From contig NZ_JAHLPM010000004.1 in assembly GCF_018917865.1 (NCBI RefSeq), positions 124,001-188,000 on the forward strand: 64,000 bases of DNA. Direction: 5' to 3'. Below the pieces are notes generated by a model. It ran no database searches. It worked only from the letters and a program-made list of their open reading frames with translations, and had not been told where the DNA came from. Source of the stretch: Tissierella simiarum. GTDB lineage: Bacteria > Bacillota > Clostridia > Tissierellales > Tissierellaceae. Of this stretch, positions 45,662 through 55,205 are shown in pieces. The translations under genes were made by a program, and so were the position numbers. Within the stretch, counting starts at the first letter, position 1, and each line of letters starts with the position of its first letter.

Positions 45662-46711
45662 TTACACCCCCACTATATTAATAATTCTATTGGCTATTCT
45701 GTTAAGTGGCAAGATTTCATCTATATTATTAGTGGCAATTGAAGACTTTGGCATTCCAAAAACTACTGAAGTTGACTCATCTTGTGCAATTGTATAGCTG
45801 TCTCTTTTCTTCATTTCACTAATTCCCCTTGCACCATCAGAACCCATACCTGTTAAAATCACTCCAGTTTTAGCGTATTCTTCAATACTCGCCACTGATT
45901 TCATAAGGATGTCCACAGTAGGTCTAAGCCCCATAGTAGGCGGTTCCTGATTAAGCCTTATAACTAGGCTGCCTCCCTCTTTAACCGCCTCCATATGATA
46001 ATCACCAGGAGCTATATAACACCAACCTCTATTCAATATATCTCCTTCTTCTGCCTCTTTTATATTAATATTTGACATGGAATTCAACCTATCGGCTAAA
46101 GACTTTGTGAACTTAGGAGGCATATGCTGTACTACTACTATAGAAGCATTAATATCATGAGGCAATAGAGGCAGTATATTTTGTAAGGCTCTAGGACCTC
46201 CTGTTGATGTTCCAATAGCAACAATATGACTGAAATCTTTTTTTATTTTTATTAACTTTTTATCAGATGAAAAAGTTGGTTTTACCAAAGAGGATAAGTT
46301 AGTAGTCACTTCCACTTTAGTCTTAGCACCAATTTTTATTTTATCTATTATCTCACGTTTAATATCACTTTCACTCATATTAAATACATTTTTAGGTTTC
46401 GGAATAAAATCTACAGCTCCTTCATCTAAAGCCTTTAAAGTTAAATCTGCTCCTTCTTTAGTTAAACTACTAATCATTATTACTGGCAATTTATAAGTCG
46501 ACATAATATTTTTTAATGTAGTTAATCCATCCATTATTGGCATTTCAACATCAAGTGTTATAATATCTGGATTTAATAAAGGAATCTTTTCTAAAGCATC
46601 TTTTCCATTTCTAGCAGTACCCACTATGTCTATTTCTTTATCTTCCTTCAGAATATCTGTAAGTACTTTTCTTATTAAAGCAGAGTCATCAACAATTAAT
46701 ACTTTTATCAT
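45662..46711 (-). CDS. cheB: Chemoreceptor methylesterase CheB
   Basis: A 349-aa CheB. An N-terminal receiver domain (IVDDSALIRK, phosphorylatable Asp in PDIITLDVEMP) controls the C-terminal esterase. The catalytic Ser is in VAIGTSTGGPRA, His in VVVQHMPPKF and Asp in LTGMGSDGARG. It removes receptor methyl groups during adaptation. The companion methyltransferase cheR is not in this window. Confidence 0.97.
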   Translation of the reverse strand: MIKVLIVDDSALIRKVLTDILKEDKEIDIVGTARNGKDALEKIPLLNPDIITLDVEMPIMDGLTTLKNIMSTYKLPVIMISSLTKEGADLTLKALDEGAVDFIPKPKNVFNMSESDIKREIIDKIKIGAKTKVEVTTNLSSLVKPTFSSDKKLIKIKKDFSHIVAIGTSTGGPRALQNILPLLPHDINASIVVVQHMPPKFTKSLADRLNSMSNINIKEAEEGDILNRGWCYIAPGDYHMEAVKEGGSLVIRLNQEPPTMGLRPTVDILMKSVASIEEYAKTGVILTGMGSDGARGISEMKKRDSYTIAQDESTSVVFGMPKSSIATNNIDEILPLNRIANRIINIVGV

Positions 46712-47377
46712 TTAAATCAATCCTTTATCTCTCATAATTCTTTGCTGTTCAAAAATAAATTTAATAATTAGTTCTCTTTCATCTTCATCTATATCAGTAA
46801 AGGTAATGCCTAAACTATATTTATAATTAAAAGCATCAATTTCTCCTACTCTCAATACTTGACCTTCAACTTTGATTTCTTTATGATAGATTTTTATAGA
46901 ACATCTTACTTTATCTCCTACACTATGTTTAAAATTACATAATAGCTTCATCCCATTTCCACTTATATCTTTAGTTTCACAGTTTTCCTTAATGTTTATG
47001 ATTTTTTTACCATCTTTAGCTAAATATTCTTTTTTTACTTGTAAACATACAGGAAACCTAAAAAATTCCCTCTGTTGTATTCTGTTTATTTTTGAAATTC
47101 TTTGAACCTTTAATTTGTATATAGAAGTATAATCTCTTTCTAAAACTTTAGCCTTAAAAGAGTATTTACCCTTATTTTCAATAATATAAAAAAGATAGAT
47201 ATCTTCTTCCTTATGTAATAATACTAAATTATTTTTATAGATTGGCCCGCTAATTAAAAAATTTTTTTCATCTATTATGTCCAAGATCTGACTAGGATAC
47301 AATAAGTTCTTGTCATCACCTATTCTTTCTATTTCTATTTTACTACCAATATTGAAGAGATCACTTTGCATTTTCAT
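46712..47377 (-). CDS. PilZ-domain c-di-GMP receptor (YcgR-like flagellar brake)
   Basis: A 221-aa YcgR-type protein: an N-terminal YcgR/PilZN beta-barrel region (1 to about 100) and a C-terminal PilZ domain. The c-di-GMP-binding motifs are QREFFRFPV (RxxxR-like) and DISGNGMKL (DxSxxG-like). Such proteins slow flagellar rotation or reversals when c-di-GMP is high by contacting motor or stator parts. Its place directly between flhG and cheB joins second-messenger control to chemotaxis. It overlaps neither neighbour by more than a base. Confidence 0.88.
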   Translation of the reverse strand: MKMQSDLFNIGSKIEIERIGDDKNLLYPSQILDIIDEKNFLISGPIYKNNLVLLHKEEDIYLFYIIENKGKYSFKAKVLERDYTSIYKLKVQRISKINRIQQREFFRFPVCLQVKKEYLAKDGKKIINIKENCETKDISGNGMKLLCNFKHSVGDKVRCSIKIYHKEIKVEGQVLRVGEIDAFNYKYSLGITFTDIDEDERELIIKFIFEQQRIMRDKGLI

Positions 47378-47379
47378 AA

Positions 47380-48279
47380 CTATCTCTCACCTCTTCTAGA
47401 AAAAATATGCAGCAATTTTTCTGCAAAACTTTTATTCTCATTATCTTCTTTAATCACTCTATTGCTTGTATAATTAATAGTCATGTTGTTTAACTTCTTT
47501 GAAACTATAGAATTTGGATTAGATACTATAAAAGGGATCTGATTTCTTACTGCATTATTAATAATATTTGTTCTTTCTATATACCCTAAATAATTAAGCT
47601 GAATCCTTAGGAAATTAAATGTAGCATTGTTAAGTTTATTAAAAACTTCTTTACCTTCACTTTTGTCATCAACCATATTAGTTATAATATTGAGTTTTTC
47701 TTTGAACCCATAAGATGATAAGGATTTTATTAAAGTATATGAATCCATTATAGATGTAGGATCTGGCGTAGTTACTATAATAACTTCATCAGAAGCCATA
47801 ACAAAGTCTAAAACTACAGATGAAATACCTGCTCCAGTATCGATAATTATAAAATCAGCAGTAGATTGAAGCTTTTTAATTTCTTTCAACATTTTTAGCA
47901 TATTTTCTTCATTTAGTAAGGCTAGTTCCTTTAGACCCGAACCTCCCGAAACCATTTTTATTCCTTCAGGTCCTTTGGCTATTACTTCATTTATATCTTT
48001 ATTTAAAAGAATAATATCAGATATAGAACTTTTTAAGTTTACTCCAGACAGTATTTCCACATTAGCTAACCCTACATCTGCATCAAAGATAATTACTTCA
48101 TATCCAAGTTTCTGTAGTGATATAGAAAAATTTAAAGCAAAATTTGTTTTACCTACACCGCCTTTGCCACTAGTTATGGCTAATACCTTAGCTCTTTTCT
48201 CACTTTTATTTTTTTCAGTTGATTTTTCATTCTTACTTTTTTTCATTAATCTCCTTAACTTATCTGCTTGATCTATCAT
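47380..48279 (-). CDS. flhG: FlhG (YlxH/FleN) ParA/MinD-like ATPase
   Basis: A P-loop ATPase of about 299 aa with the deviant Walker A SGKGGVGKTN and FDADVGLANVEILSG. The N-terminal DQADKLRRLM helix is the FlhF-activating motif. It sets flagellar number and placement by stimulating FlhF GTPase activity. ATG 48279 has GGGGAG upstream and gives a 20-nt overlap with flhF, so the pair is translationally coupled. The remaining ParA-type motifs (DTGAGI) are intact. Confidence 0.93.
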   Translation of the reverse strand: MIDQADKLRRLMKKSKNEKSTEKNKSEKRAKVLAITSGKGGVGKTNFALNFSISLQKLGYEVIIFDADVGLANVEILSGVNLKSSISDIILLNKDINEVIAKGPEGIKMVSGGSGLKELALLNEENMLKMLKEIKKLQSTADFIIIDTGAGISSVVLDFVMASDEVIIVTTPDPTSIMDSYTLIKSLSSYGFKEKLNIITNMVDDKSEGKEVFNKLNNATFNFLRIQLNYLGYIERTNIINNAVRNQIPFIVSNPNSIVSKKLNNMTINYTSNRVIKEDNENKSFAEKLLHIFSRRGER

Positions 48280-49360
48280 CCTCGTTCTCCCCAATCAACT
48301 TTTCAACAATAACTTTCTTATCTAGTACTTCAATATCATCTGGAACATTTTGTCCTGTAGTAATATAAGAAAGCTCTTTTTTGGTAATGTATCTAATATT
48401 AAATAAATTACCATATGTTTCAGTTTCATCTACCTTAGTAAATATTATCTTAAAGTCTTCTATAAAGCTATAATTATTGACTATAGAATTTAAAGTTTTT
48501 AACTCTGTAGCCGCACTTAAAACTAAATAAATCTCTTTCTTATTAGCTGTTTCTATTATTTTTTTTAGGTCTTCTCTTTGGTCCACATCTTTATGATTTC
48601 TTCCTGCTGTATCCACAAGTATAATATCTTTATCTTTAAAGCACGCTAAAGATTTCATCATATCTTCTTGATTATAAGCAATTTCTAAAGGAAGTTCTAA
48701 AATATCACTATAAGTTTTAAGTTGATCAACAGCAGATATTCTATAAGTATCACAAGTTATTAGTCCTATCTTATATTTATTTTCTAAAACTAGTTTAGCT
48801 GCAATTTTAGCTAATGTAGTAGTTTTCCCTACACCTGTTGGACCTACAAAAAATATTACTTTTTGATTTTCATCAATACTTAAGGATTTTGGATATCCCA
48901 AATATTCCATCAGATTATATCTAATAATATTTTTTATAGTTGTTTCATCCTTATTTTGTATATTTATTTGTTGATTTATTTCCTCCAATATTTTGGAAGA
49001 AATATTATAATCAACACCATTTGTAACTAATATATCGTGAAAAGGTTTTAACTTAAATAAATCTGAAGCTTCATCATAAGCTACTTTTTTAGATATACTC
49101 TCCATCAAAATTTTCAATTCTGATAACTCGTTATTTATATGATTTAACTTATTGTCATAATTTATATTACTTGTTGGTAATATCATATTTTTTTCTTCAT
49201 AAGCTGCAGTAATTTCTACTACGGATTTTTTTAAAAAACCAAATATTCCTTTAGGTTTAACCGTCTTCGTATTTAATACTACTGCATCAGAACCAAGCTC
49301 CCTTTTTAATTTTAACATAGCTTCATGGGTAGTAGATCCAGTATATTTTTTAATTTTCAC
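48260..49360 (-). CDS. flhF: FlhF SRP-type GTPase
   Basis: A 366-aa signal-recognition-particle GTPase. A basic N-terminal B-domain and an NG domain with Walker A FFVGPTGVGKTTT, DTYRISAVDQL (insertion box region) and DTAGRNHKD are visible. It governs the site and number of flagella together with FlhG. It starts at the last base of flhA (1-nt overlap, GTG start), consistent with coupled translation. Confidence 0.95.
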   Translation of the reverse strand: MKIKKYTGSTTHEAMLKLKRELGSDAVVLNTKTVKPKGIFGFLKKSVVEITAAYEEKNMILPTSNINYDNKLNHINNELSELKILMESISKKVAYDEASDLFKLKPFHDILVTNGVDYNISSKILEEINQQINIQNKDETTIKNIIRYNLMEYLGYPKSLSIDENQKVIFFVGPTGVGKTTTLAKIAAKLVLENKYKIGLITCDTYRISAVDQLKTYSDILELPLEIAYNQEDMMKSLACFKDKDIILVDTAGRNHKDVDQREDLKKIIETANKKEIYLVLSAATELKTLNSIVNNYSFIEDFKIIFTKVDETETYGNLFNIRYITKKELSYITTGQNVPDDIEVLDKKVIVEKLIGENEDDRSSR

Positions 49361-51387
49361 TATATATTCACCATCCCTACTGATTGAACTTCTACAGAGG
49401 GTTCGATTTCATTATAAGAAAGTACGATTATATCTCTTGTCATTTGTTCCGTTAATCTTTTAAAGTATAATCTGACTATAGGTGCGGTTAATACTATAGG
49501 TTGTTCTCCTATAGATGTTAATTTTTGAATCGTTTTAAAAGTATTATTTAAAACAACTTGTGCTTTGTTTGGCTCTATAGATAAATAAGATCCAGTTTCA
49601 GTTTTATTTATAGAATTCATTATAATTTCTTCCACTTGACTATCTAATGTAACTACATTTAAGCTATTATCTTCTACATATTTATTTGTAATATATCCCG
49701 ACATTTTTTGTCTTACATACTCTGTAAGCAAATCTGCATCTCTAGTAACATTTCCATAATCAGCCAAAGTTTCTAAAATTGTAACCATATCTCGTATGCT
49801 AATTTGCTCTCTTAATAAGTTCGCTAAAACTTTTTGTATCTCCCCTAAAGAAAGAACTTTAGGAATAACTTCTTCAACTACGGCTGGATATTCTTCTTTC
49901 ACATTATCAACCAGCATTTTGACATCCTGCCTGCCTATGAGTTCATAGGCTTTTTCTTTTATAACTTCTGTTAAATGAGTCGCAATTACTGACGGTGGAT
50001 CTACTACTGTATATCCAAATATCTCCGCTTTTTCTCTTTCTTTTTCCGTTATCCACTTAGCAGGCAAGCCAAAGGCAGGTTCTATAGTATCTATTCCTTC
50101 AATATTACCTTCACCCATACCAGAATCCATAGCTAAATAATGATCAAAATAAACTTCTCCTTTTGAAACTTGAACTCCTTTAATCTTTATTATATATTCA
50201 TTAGGATTTAATTGAATATTGTCTCTAAGTCTTACTATGGGTACCACTAGCCCTAATTCCATAGCTATTTGTCTTCTTATCATAACTATTCTATCTAGAA
50301 GGTCTCCACCCTGATTTATATCAGCTAAAGGAATGAGTCCATATCCAAATTCTAATTCTATATCGTCAACTTTTAACAACCCTAACACATTTTCTGGTTT
50401 TCTAAGCTCTTCAGCCTCAGATACTTCTTCAACTGGCTCCTCAAATTCTTCTTTAACAGTTTTATCTATCTTATATCCCGCAACTATAAACACCAATGCT
50501 AGTAATAGATATACAGCAGTAGGTAATGGAGTAATAATTCCTAACGATCCAATTACTCCACCAATAATATATAAAAGTTTAGGATTATTACCAAAAAGTT
50601 GTTGAATTAAATCTTGTCCTAGATTAGACTCTGAAGCTGCACGAGTTACGATTAAACCTGTAGCAGTAGATATAAGTAATGCAGGAATTTGACCTACAAG
50701 TCCATCTCCAACAGTAAGTAGTGTATATCTTTGAAGAGCTTCTGATAAGCCCATACCTTTTCCAACAATTCCAATTAAAAATCCTGCCGCAATATTTACT
50801 ATGGTTATTATTATTCCTGCTATAGCATCTCCTTTAACAAACTTACTAGCTCCATCCATCGCCCCATAAAAATCTGCATATTTTTGTACTTCTTTTCTTC
50901 TTTTTCTAGCTTCGTCTTCAGTAATCAGGCCAGAGTTTAGGTCCGCATCTATGGCCATTTGCTTTCCAGGCATAGCATCTAGAGTAAACCTAGCAGCTAC
51001 TTCTGCCACACGCTCAGCTCCTTTAGTTATTACAAGGAACTGAATTATTATTATAATAAAGAATATTATAAACCCTACGACTGGATCACCCTGAATTACA
51101 AAGTTACCAAAGGTTTCCACTACTTTTCCAGCATCCCCATCTATTAAGATTCCTCTTGTAGTTGATATATTTAACGAGAGTCTAAATAAAGTTGTTATCA
51201 ACAATAAAGAAGGAAAAATTGAAATTTGCAAAGCATCCTCTGCATACATAGCTAATAACAAAATGAGTAAAGATATTGAAATATTAAGACTTAATAAAAA
51301 GTCTAAGGCTCCTTTGGGTACTGGTATGATAATGATTATAATAATTCCAATAATAGCTAATGCAATTATAATATCTCCAAACTTCAT
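49360..51387 (-). CDS. flhA: Flagellar type III export gate protein FlhA
   Basis: A 675-aa FlhA. Eight membrane helices occupy roughly the first 325 residues. They include the conserved FHIPEP-type region around RVAEVAARFTLDAMPGKQMAIDADLNSG. A large cytoplasmic domain (about 340-675) docks substrate-chaperone complexes. It uses proton motive force for export. It precedes flhF as in Bacillus. Confidence 0.96.
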   Translation of the reverse strand: MKFGDIIIALAIIGIIIIIIIPVPKGALDFLLSLNISISLLILLLAMYAEDALQISIFPSLLLITTLFRLSLNISTTRGILIDGDAGKVVETFGNFVIQGDPVVGFIIFFIIIIIQFLVITKGAERVAEVAARFTLDAMPGKQMAIDADLNSGLITEDEARKRRKEVQKYADFYGAMDGASKFVKGDAIAGIIITIVNIAAGFLIGIVGKGMGLSEALQRYTLLTVGDGLVGQIPALLISTATGLIVTRAASESNLGQDLIQQLFGNNPKLLYIIGGVIGSLGIITPLPTAVYLLLALVFIVAGYKIDKTVKEEFEEPVEEVSEAEELRKPENVLGLLKVDDIELEFGYGLIPLADINQGGDLLDRIVMIRRQIAMELGLVVPIVRLRDNIQLNPNEYIIKIKGVQVSKGEVYFDHYLAMDSGMGEGNIEGIDTIEPAFGLPAKWITEKEREKAEIFGYTVVDPPSVIATHLTEVIKEKAYELIGRQDVKMLVDNVKEEYPAVVEEVIPKVLSLGEIQKVLANLLREQISIRDMVTILETLADYGNVTRDADLLTEYVRQKMSGYITNKYVEDNSLNVVTLDSQVEEIIMNSINKTETGSYLSIEPNKAQVVLNNTFKTIQKLTSIGEQPIVLTAPIVRLYFKRLTEQMTRDIIVLSYNEIEPSVEVQSVGMVNI

Positions 51388-51398
51388 TTTTTATCCCC

Positions 51399-52487
51399 CT
51401 AAAAATCATCTTTAAGACTATATACATAAGCTAGAACTTCTGCAACTGCTTCATATAGATCTTCAGGAATGATATCCCCTACATCTATAGAATCATATAT
51501 GGTTCGAGCTAATGGCTTGTTTTCAACTATTGGAATCGAATTTTCTCTTCCAATTTTTTTTATGTTTTCTGCTATTAAGTCTGCTCCCTTAGCAAGAAGG
51601 TAAGGCGCTCCATATTTATCCTTATCATATTTCAAAGCTACAGCAAAATGAGTAGGATTCGTTATTATAACATCAGCCTTTGGTACATCTTGCATCATTC
51701 TACTCATAGCTATTTTTCTTTGCTTTTCTTTTATTTTTGACTTGATAAAAGGGTCTCCTTCTGTTTGTTTATACTCTTCTTTAATTTCTTGCTTTGACAT
51801 CATTAAATTCTTTTCATAATCCCACCATTGATAAAAATAATCCAATACAGCCAATAATAATAAAACACCTAATATTCGAACAGCAAAACTAAAAATCAAG
51901 TCAGCAAGATTTACAAAAAATTGAATAGAATCCATATTTGGATAACCCATAATTCTGATTATTTGTTTATAACCATAATTATAAGCCATATATCCAACTA
52001 ACATGACCTTGAGTATAGACTTAATTAATTCTACTAAGGCTCTTTTAGAAAAGATTCTTTTAAACCCTTCTATAGGATTTAATCTATTTAACTTAATCTT
52101 TAAAGTTTTAGTAGTAAACAAAAATCCAACCTGTAAATAATTAATAACTAACCCTGAAAAAAAAGCTACTAATAATATAGGTATAGAGATAGCTACAAAC
52201 ACTGACATAATTTTCAAGAAACCGATAGACAAGTTATTTTGATTAAGTACAGTTTCAACATTGCCAATTTCATTAAAAATGTTTATCATAAATCTAGTTA
52301 ATTCATTAACCATAAATTTTCCAAATACCTTCAATCCTAAGAAGCAACTAAAAAGTGTGAATACTGTATTAATTTCCTTACTCTGTAAAACTTGTCCTTC
52401 TTCTCTAGCTTCCCTTCTTTTTTTAGGCGTTGGCTTTTCAGTTTTTTCAGAATCCGCAAACAATTGTAGATTTATTTTTAGCATCAT
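51399..52487 (-). CDS. flhB: Flagellar export switch protein FlhB
   Basis: A 362-aa FlhB with four membrane helices and a cytoplasmic domain that cuts itself at NPTH (ITNPTHFAVALKYD). The segment EKPTPKKRREAREEGQV is the conserved N-terminal tail. Cleavage switches export from rod/hook to filament substrates together with FliK. The N-terminal MLKINLQLFADSEKTEKPT is standard. Two ATG codons are possible (52487 or 52484). Confidence 0.96.
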   Translation of the reverse strand: MMLKINLQLFADSEKTEKPTPKKRREAREEGQVLQSKEINTVFTLFSCFLGLKVFGKFMVNELTRFMINIFNEIGNVETVLNQNNLSIGFLKIMSVFVAISIPILLVAFFSGLVINYLQVGFLFTTKTLKIKLNRLNPIEGFKRIFSKRALVELIKSILKVMLVGYMAYNYGYKQIIRIMGYPNMDSIQFFVNLADLIFSFAVRILGVLLLLAVLDYFYQWWDYEKNLMMSKQEIKEEYKQTEGDPFIKSKIKEKQRKIAMSRMMQDVPKADVIITNPTHFAVALKYDKDKYGAPYLLAKGADLIAENIKKIGRENSIPIVENKPLARTIYDSIDVGDIIPEDLYEAVAEVLAYVYSLKDDF

Positions 52488-52503
52488 AATATCAACCTTA
52501 TAT

Positions 52504-53271
52504 TCATATCTTTAAAAACTTATAAATATCAATAATAATTTCATCAAAAACACCATTTATGACTCCATAAAATATAGGCATACTGATGCTTATTATTATT
52601 AATCCAATTACTATTTTTAACGGCATACCTACTACAAACACATTCATTTGAGGTATTGTTCTTGACATAATTCCTAAGACTATATCAGTAATAAGTATTA
52701 CAGCAACAATCGGTGTACTCAGTTTAAATCCTATTGCAAAGGATTTAGCTAAGGTATTTATTAATAAATTTATAGTCTCTTGCGTATATTTAAAACTCCC
52801 TATTGGTATAAATTTATAGCTATCAATTAAAGCTTTAATCACTGTATGGTGCCCATTAATAGTTAGTAAAACAAGAAAAGCTAATATGTAATAAAAATTA
52901 CCCATTAGTGGAACTTGAACTCTATTTTGTGGGTCTATTACATTGGCCATTCCAAAACCTATCTTCATGTCAATTATTTGTCCCATTACATAAAAAGTAG
53001 AAAAAAAAGCATAACTGATAAAACCTATAATAATCCCCACCATTAGTTCTTTAATAATCAAAAAAACCATTGCATCATTAGTAAAGTTAGGAATTTCAGT
53101 TAAAGCCGTTGTTAATAATAAAGATATTGTAAAAGATAACCCAATCTTCATAGTGTTCGGAATATTTTGGGAGCTGAAAAAAGGTGAAAAAACAAATATA
53201 CCAGAAGTTCTTACTAAAATCAGTAAAAAAAGTTGATATCTATTTAAAATCAAATCTATAAATATATTCAT
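52504..53271 (-). CDS. fliR: Flagellar export protein FliR
   Basis: A FliR of about 255 aa, part of the FliPQR export core, strongly hydrophobic with about six helices. FSPFFSSQNIPNTMKIGL and MIDMKIGFGMANVIDPQ (read DMKIGFGMANVIDPQNR) are characteristic. ATG 53271 is preferred with AAGGTGA upstream. The 9-nt longer GTG frame overlaps that site. It sits between fliQ and flhB. Confidence 0.94.
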   Translation of the reverse strand: MNIFIDLILNRYQLFLLILVRTSGIFVFSPFFSSQNIPNTMKIGLSFTISLLLTTALTEIPNFTNDAMVFLIIKELMVGIIIGFISYAFFSTFYVMGQIIDMKIGFGMANVIDPQNRVQVPLMGNFYYILAFLVLLTINGHHTVIKALIDSYKFIPIGSFKYTQETINLLINTLAKSFAIGFKLSTPIVAVILITDIVLGIMSRTIPQMNVFVVGMPLKIVIGLIIISISMPIFYGVINGVFDEIIIDIYKFLKI

Positions 53272-53284
53272 ATTAATCACCTTT

Positions 53285-53554
53285 TTATTGTATATATAAA
53301 TTAATATTCGTTAATAGATCAGTGGTAAATTGGGTTACCAGTTTTAATATCCAAGGTCCAAATATCAATAAAGATAGTAATACAGCAATTATTTTTGGTA
53401 CAAAAGCTAAAGTAGCTTCTTGTATTTGAGTAACCGCTTGTATAATACTAACAATTAATCCTACTAGCAGACTAAAAATAAGCATAGGAGCTGAAACAAA
53501 AAGAATAGTACGTACAGCATCTTGAGCTAATTTCAAAACATCCCCATAATTCAT
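53285..53554 (-). CDS. fliQ: Flagellar export protein FliQ
   Basis: An 89-aa FliQ with two hydrophobic helices (about 17-40 and 50-75) and the conserved AVTQIQEATLAFVPKI turn. It forms the FliPQR channel core. It is adjacent to fliP and fliR as in all fla operons. Confidence 0.96.
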   Translation of the reverse strand: MNYGDVLKLAQDAVRTILFVSAPMLIFSLLVGLIVSIIQAVTQIQEATLAFVPKIIAVLLSLLIFGPWILKLVTQFTTDLLTNINLYIQ

Positions 53555-53564
53555 AATATCACTC

Positions 53565-54323
53565 CTACTTAAAACCTAAAACTAAGGATTTTACAATTAA
53601 ATTCCAACCATCAACTAATACAAATAACAATATCTTAAAAGGTAAGGAAATAATTACCGGAGGCAACATCATCATACCCATAGCCATTAAAGTACTAGAA
53701 ACTACCATATCTATAACTAAAAAAGGTATATATATAATAAATCCTACCTGAAAAGCAGTTTTTAATTCACTTATTATAAAAGCGGGAATTAAAACATGAG
53801 TAGGAATATCTTTTAACTGGCTAATGCTCTCCATATTTTTTAAGCTTAAAAACAAGCTCAAATCCTTATCCCTAGTTTGTTTAAACATAAATTGTCTTAC
53901 TGGCTCAATTGCTCTATCAATAGCTACCTCTTGACTAATTTCAGCCTTCAAAAAGGGCTGGATAGATTCACTGTTAATTTCAGTGGCAATAGGTGCCATT
54001 ATAAAAAATGTTAAGAACAAGGCTAAACCTATAATAATTTGGTTAGGAGGGGTTTGTTGAAGCCCCAATGCATTTCTAATGAAGGATAATACTATAACTA
54101 TCCTAGTAAAACTTGTCATCATTATTAATATTGATGGGGCTAACGTAAGTATGGTTAAGATGAATAAAAGTTGTAGAGAGAATACATAATTTTCAGGATT
54201 ACTATTCTCTTCTAATGTAACAGTTTTGCCGAATAAGGATACTTTAGGCTCAGCAAAAGCAGTGTTTGTCAGAAATATTATTAATATCAATGCTATTATA
54301 AAAACTTTAGCCTTTGTTTTCAT
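53565..54323 (-). CDS. fliP: Flagellar export protein FliP
   Basis: A 252-aa FliP with an N-terminal signal-like segment and about four helices. LSFIRNALGLQQTPPNQIIIGLALFLT and VSSTLMAMGMMMLPPV are diagnostic. It builds the export channel with FliQ and FliR. It follows fliO by one base. Confidence 0.97.
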   Translation of the reverse strand: MKTKAKVFIIALILIIFLTNTAFAEPKVSLFGKTVTLEENSNPENYVFSLQLLFILTILTLAPSILIMMTSFTRIVIVLSFIRNALGLQQTPPNQIIIGLALFLTFFIMAPIATEINSESIQPFLKAEISQEVAIDRAIEPVRQFMFKQTRDKDLSLFLSLKNMESISQLKDIPTHVLIPAFIISELKTAFQVGFIIYIPFLVIDMVVSSTLMAMGMMMLPPVIISLPFKILLFVLVDGWNLIVKSLVLGFK

Positions 54324-54324
54324 T

Positions 54325-54813
54325 TCACTCGTCTTCCTTATCCTTTGAATTATAAAATCGTGTTACAAATTTTTTCGCTTTATTGTGAATTTTATTGTAA
54401 CCTAATTTACTATCCTTCCAATACTTATTTAAATAAGTATCAAAATCAGCCTCTTCCATTACTGTAAACTCTTCTTCATTAATTACATCTATAATATGAG
54501 TACTATTGCTGCTTACAGATAAAATATAAATTTTTCCATTTATCTTAACAACTGATATTATGGTATTAGAATTCAAACTTAATTGATCTATAACTTTAAT
54601 ATATCTGCTGCCAGCAACACCTTTGTAGTTCTTTGCTATAAGTTTAGTACCATATAAAGATAGCAATATAATGAGTATAAAGATAATAAGATAAAAAATT
54701 AGTTTAAAAGCCATCTTAACAGGGTTTGTTTCTATAACACTTTCAGTAAATCCTATAGAATTAATCCCTATTAATATTATAAACACCCATAAAGCTATTT
54801 GTATTTTTTTCAT
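54325..54813 (-). CDS. fliO: Flagellar protein FliO (FliZ of Bacillus)
   Basis: A 162-aa membrane protein with an N-terminal signal-like helix and a second membrane helix (about 33-50), followed by a cytoplasmic segment containing SRYIKVIDQLSLNSNTIISVVKINGKIYIL, the FliO domain. It acts as an assembly factor for FliP. The C-terminal tail is basic. Assignment uses the domain pattern plus its position just before fliP. Confidence 0.87.
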   Translation of the reverse strand: MKKIQIALWVFIILIGINSIGFTESVIETNPVKMAFKLIFYLIIFILIILLSLYGTKLIAKNYKGVAGSRYIKVIDQLSLNSNTIISVVKINGKIYILSVSSNSTHIIDVINEEEFTVMEEADFDTYLNKYWKDSKLGYNKIHNKAKKFVTRFYNSKDKEDE

Positions 54814-54817
54814 ATTC

Positions 54818-55180
54818 CTAGCTTAATACCTTCTTTACTGCTTCAATAACTCTATCAGCTTGAAAAGGTTTAACAATAAAATCCTTTGCACCAGCTTGTA
54901 TTGCTTCAATTACCATAGCTTGTTGTCCCATGGCAGAACACATTACTATTTTAGCATTTCCATCAACTTTTTTAATTTCTTTAACAGCTTGGATTCCATC
55001 CATTTCAGGCATTGTTATATCCATTATTACAAGTTCAGGTGTTAATTCCTTAAACTTTTCTAATGCCTTTAATCCATTTTCAGCTTCTCCAACAACCTCA
55101 AATCCATTTTTAGTTAAAATATCTTTTATCATCATTCTCATAAAAGACGCATCATCAACTATTAATATTCCATTTGCCAT
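54818..55180 (-). CDS. cheY: Chemotaxis response regulator CheY
   Basis: A 120-aa single-domain receiver. The acidic pocket (DDASFMR), phosphorylatable Asp in ELVIMDITMP, switch Thr/Ser in CSAMGQ and Lys in IVKPFQ are all present. CheY-P binds FliM and FliY at the motor. Its position between fliY and fliO is the Bacillus order, so there is a single CheY for both CheC and FliY. Confidence 0.97.
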   Translation of the reverse strand: MANGILIVDDASFMRMMIKDILTKNGFEVVGEAENGLKALEKFKELTPELVIMDITMPEMDGIQAVKEIKKVDGNAKIVMCSAMGQQAMVIEAIQAGAKDFIVKPFQADRVIEAVKKVLS

Positions 55181-55205
55181 CTTTACTCCTCCTTAATACT
55201 CGTCC

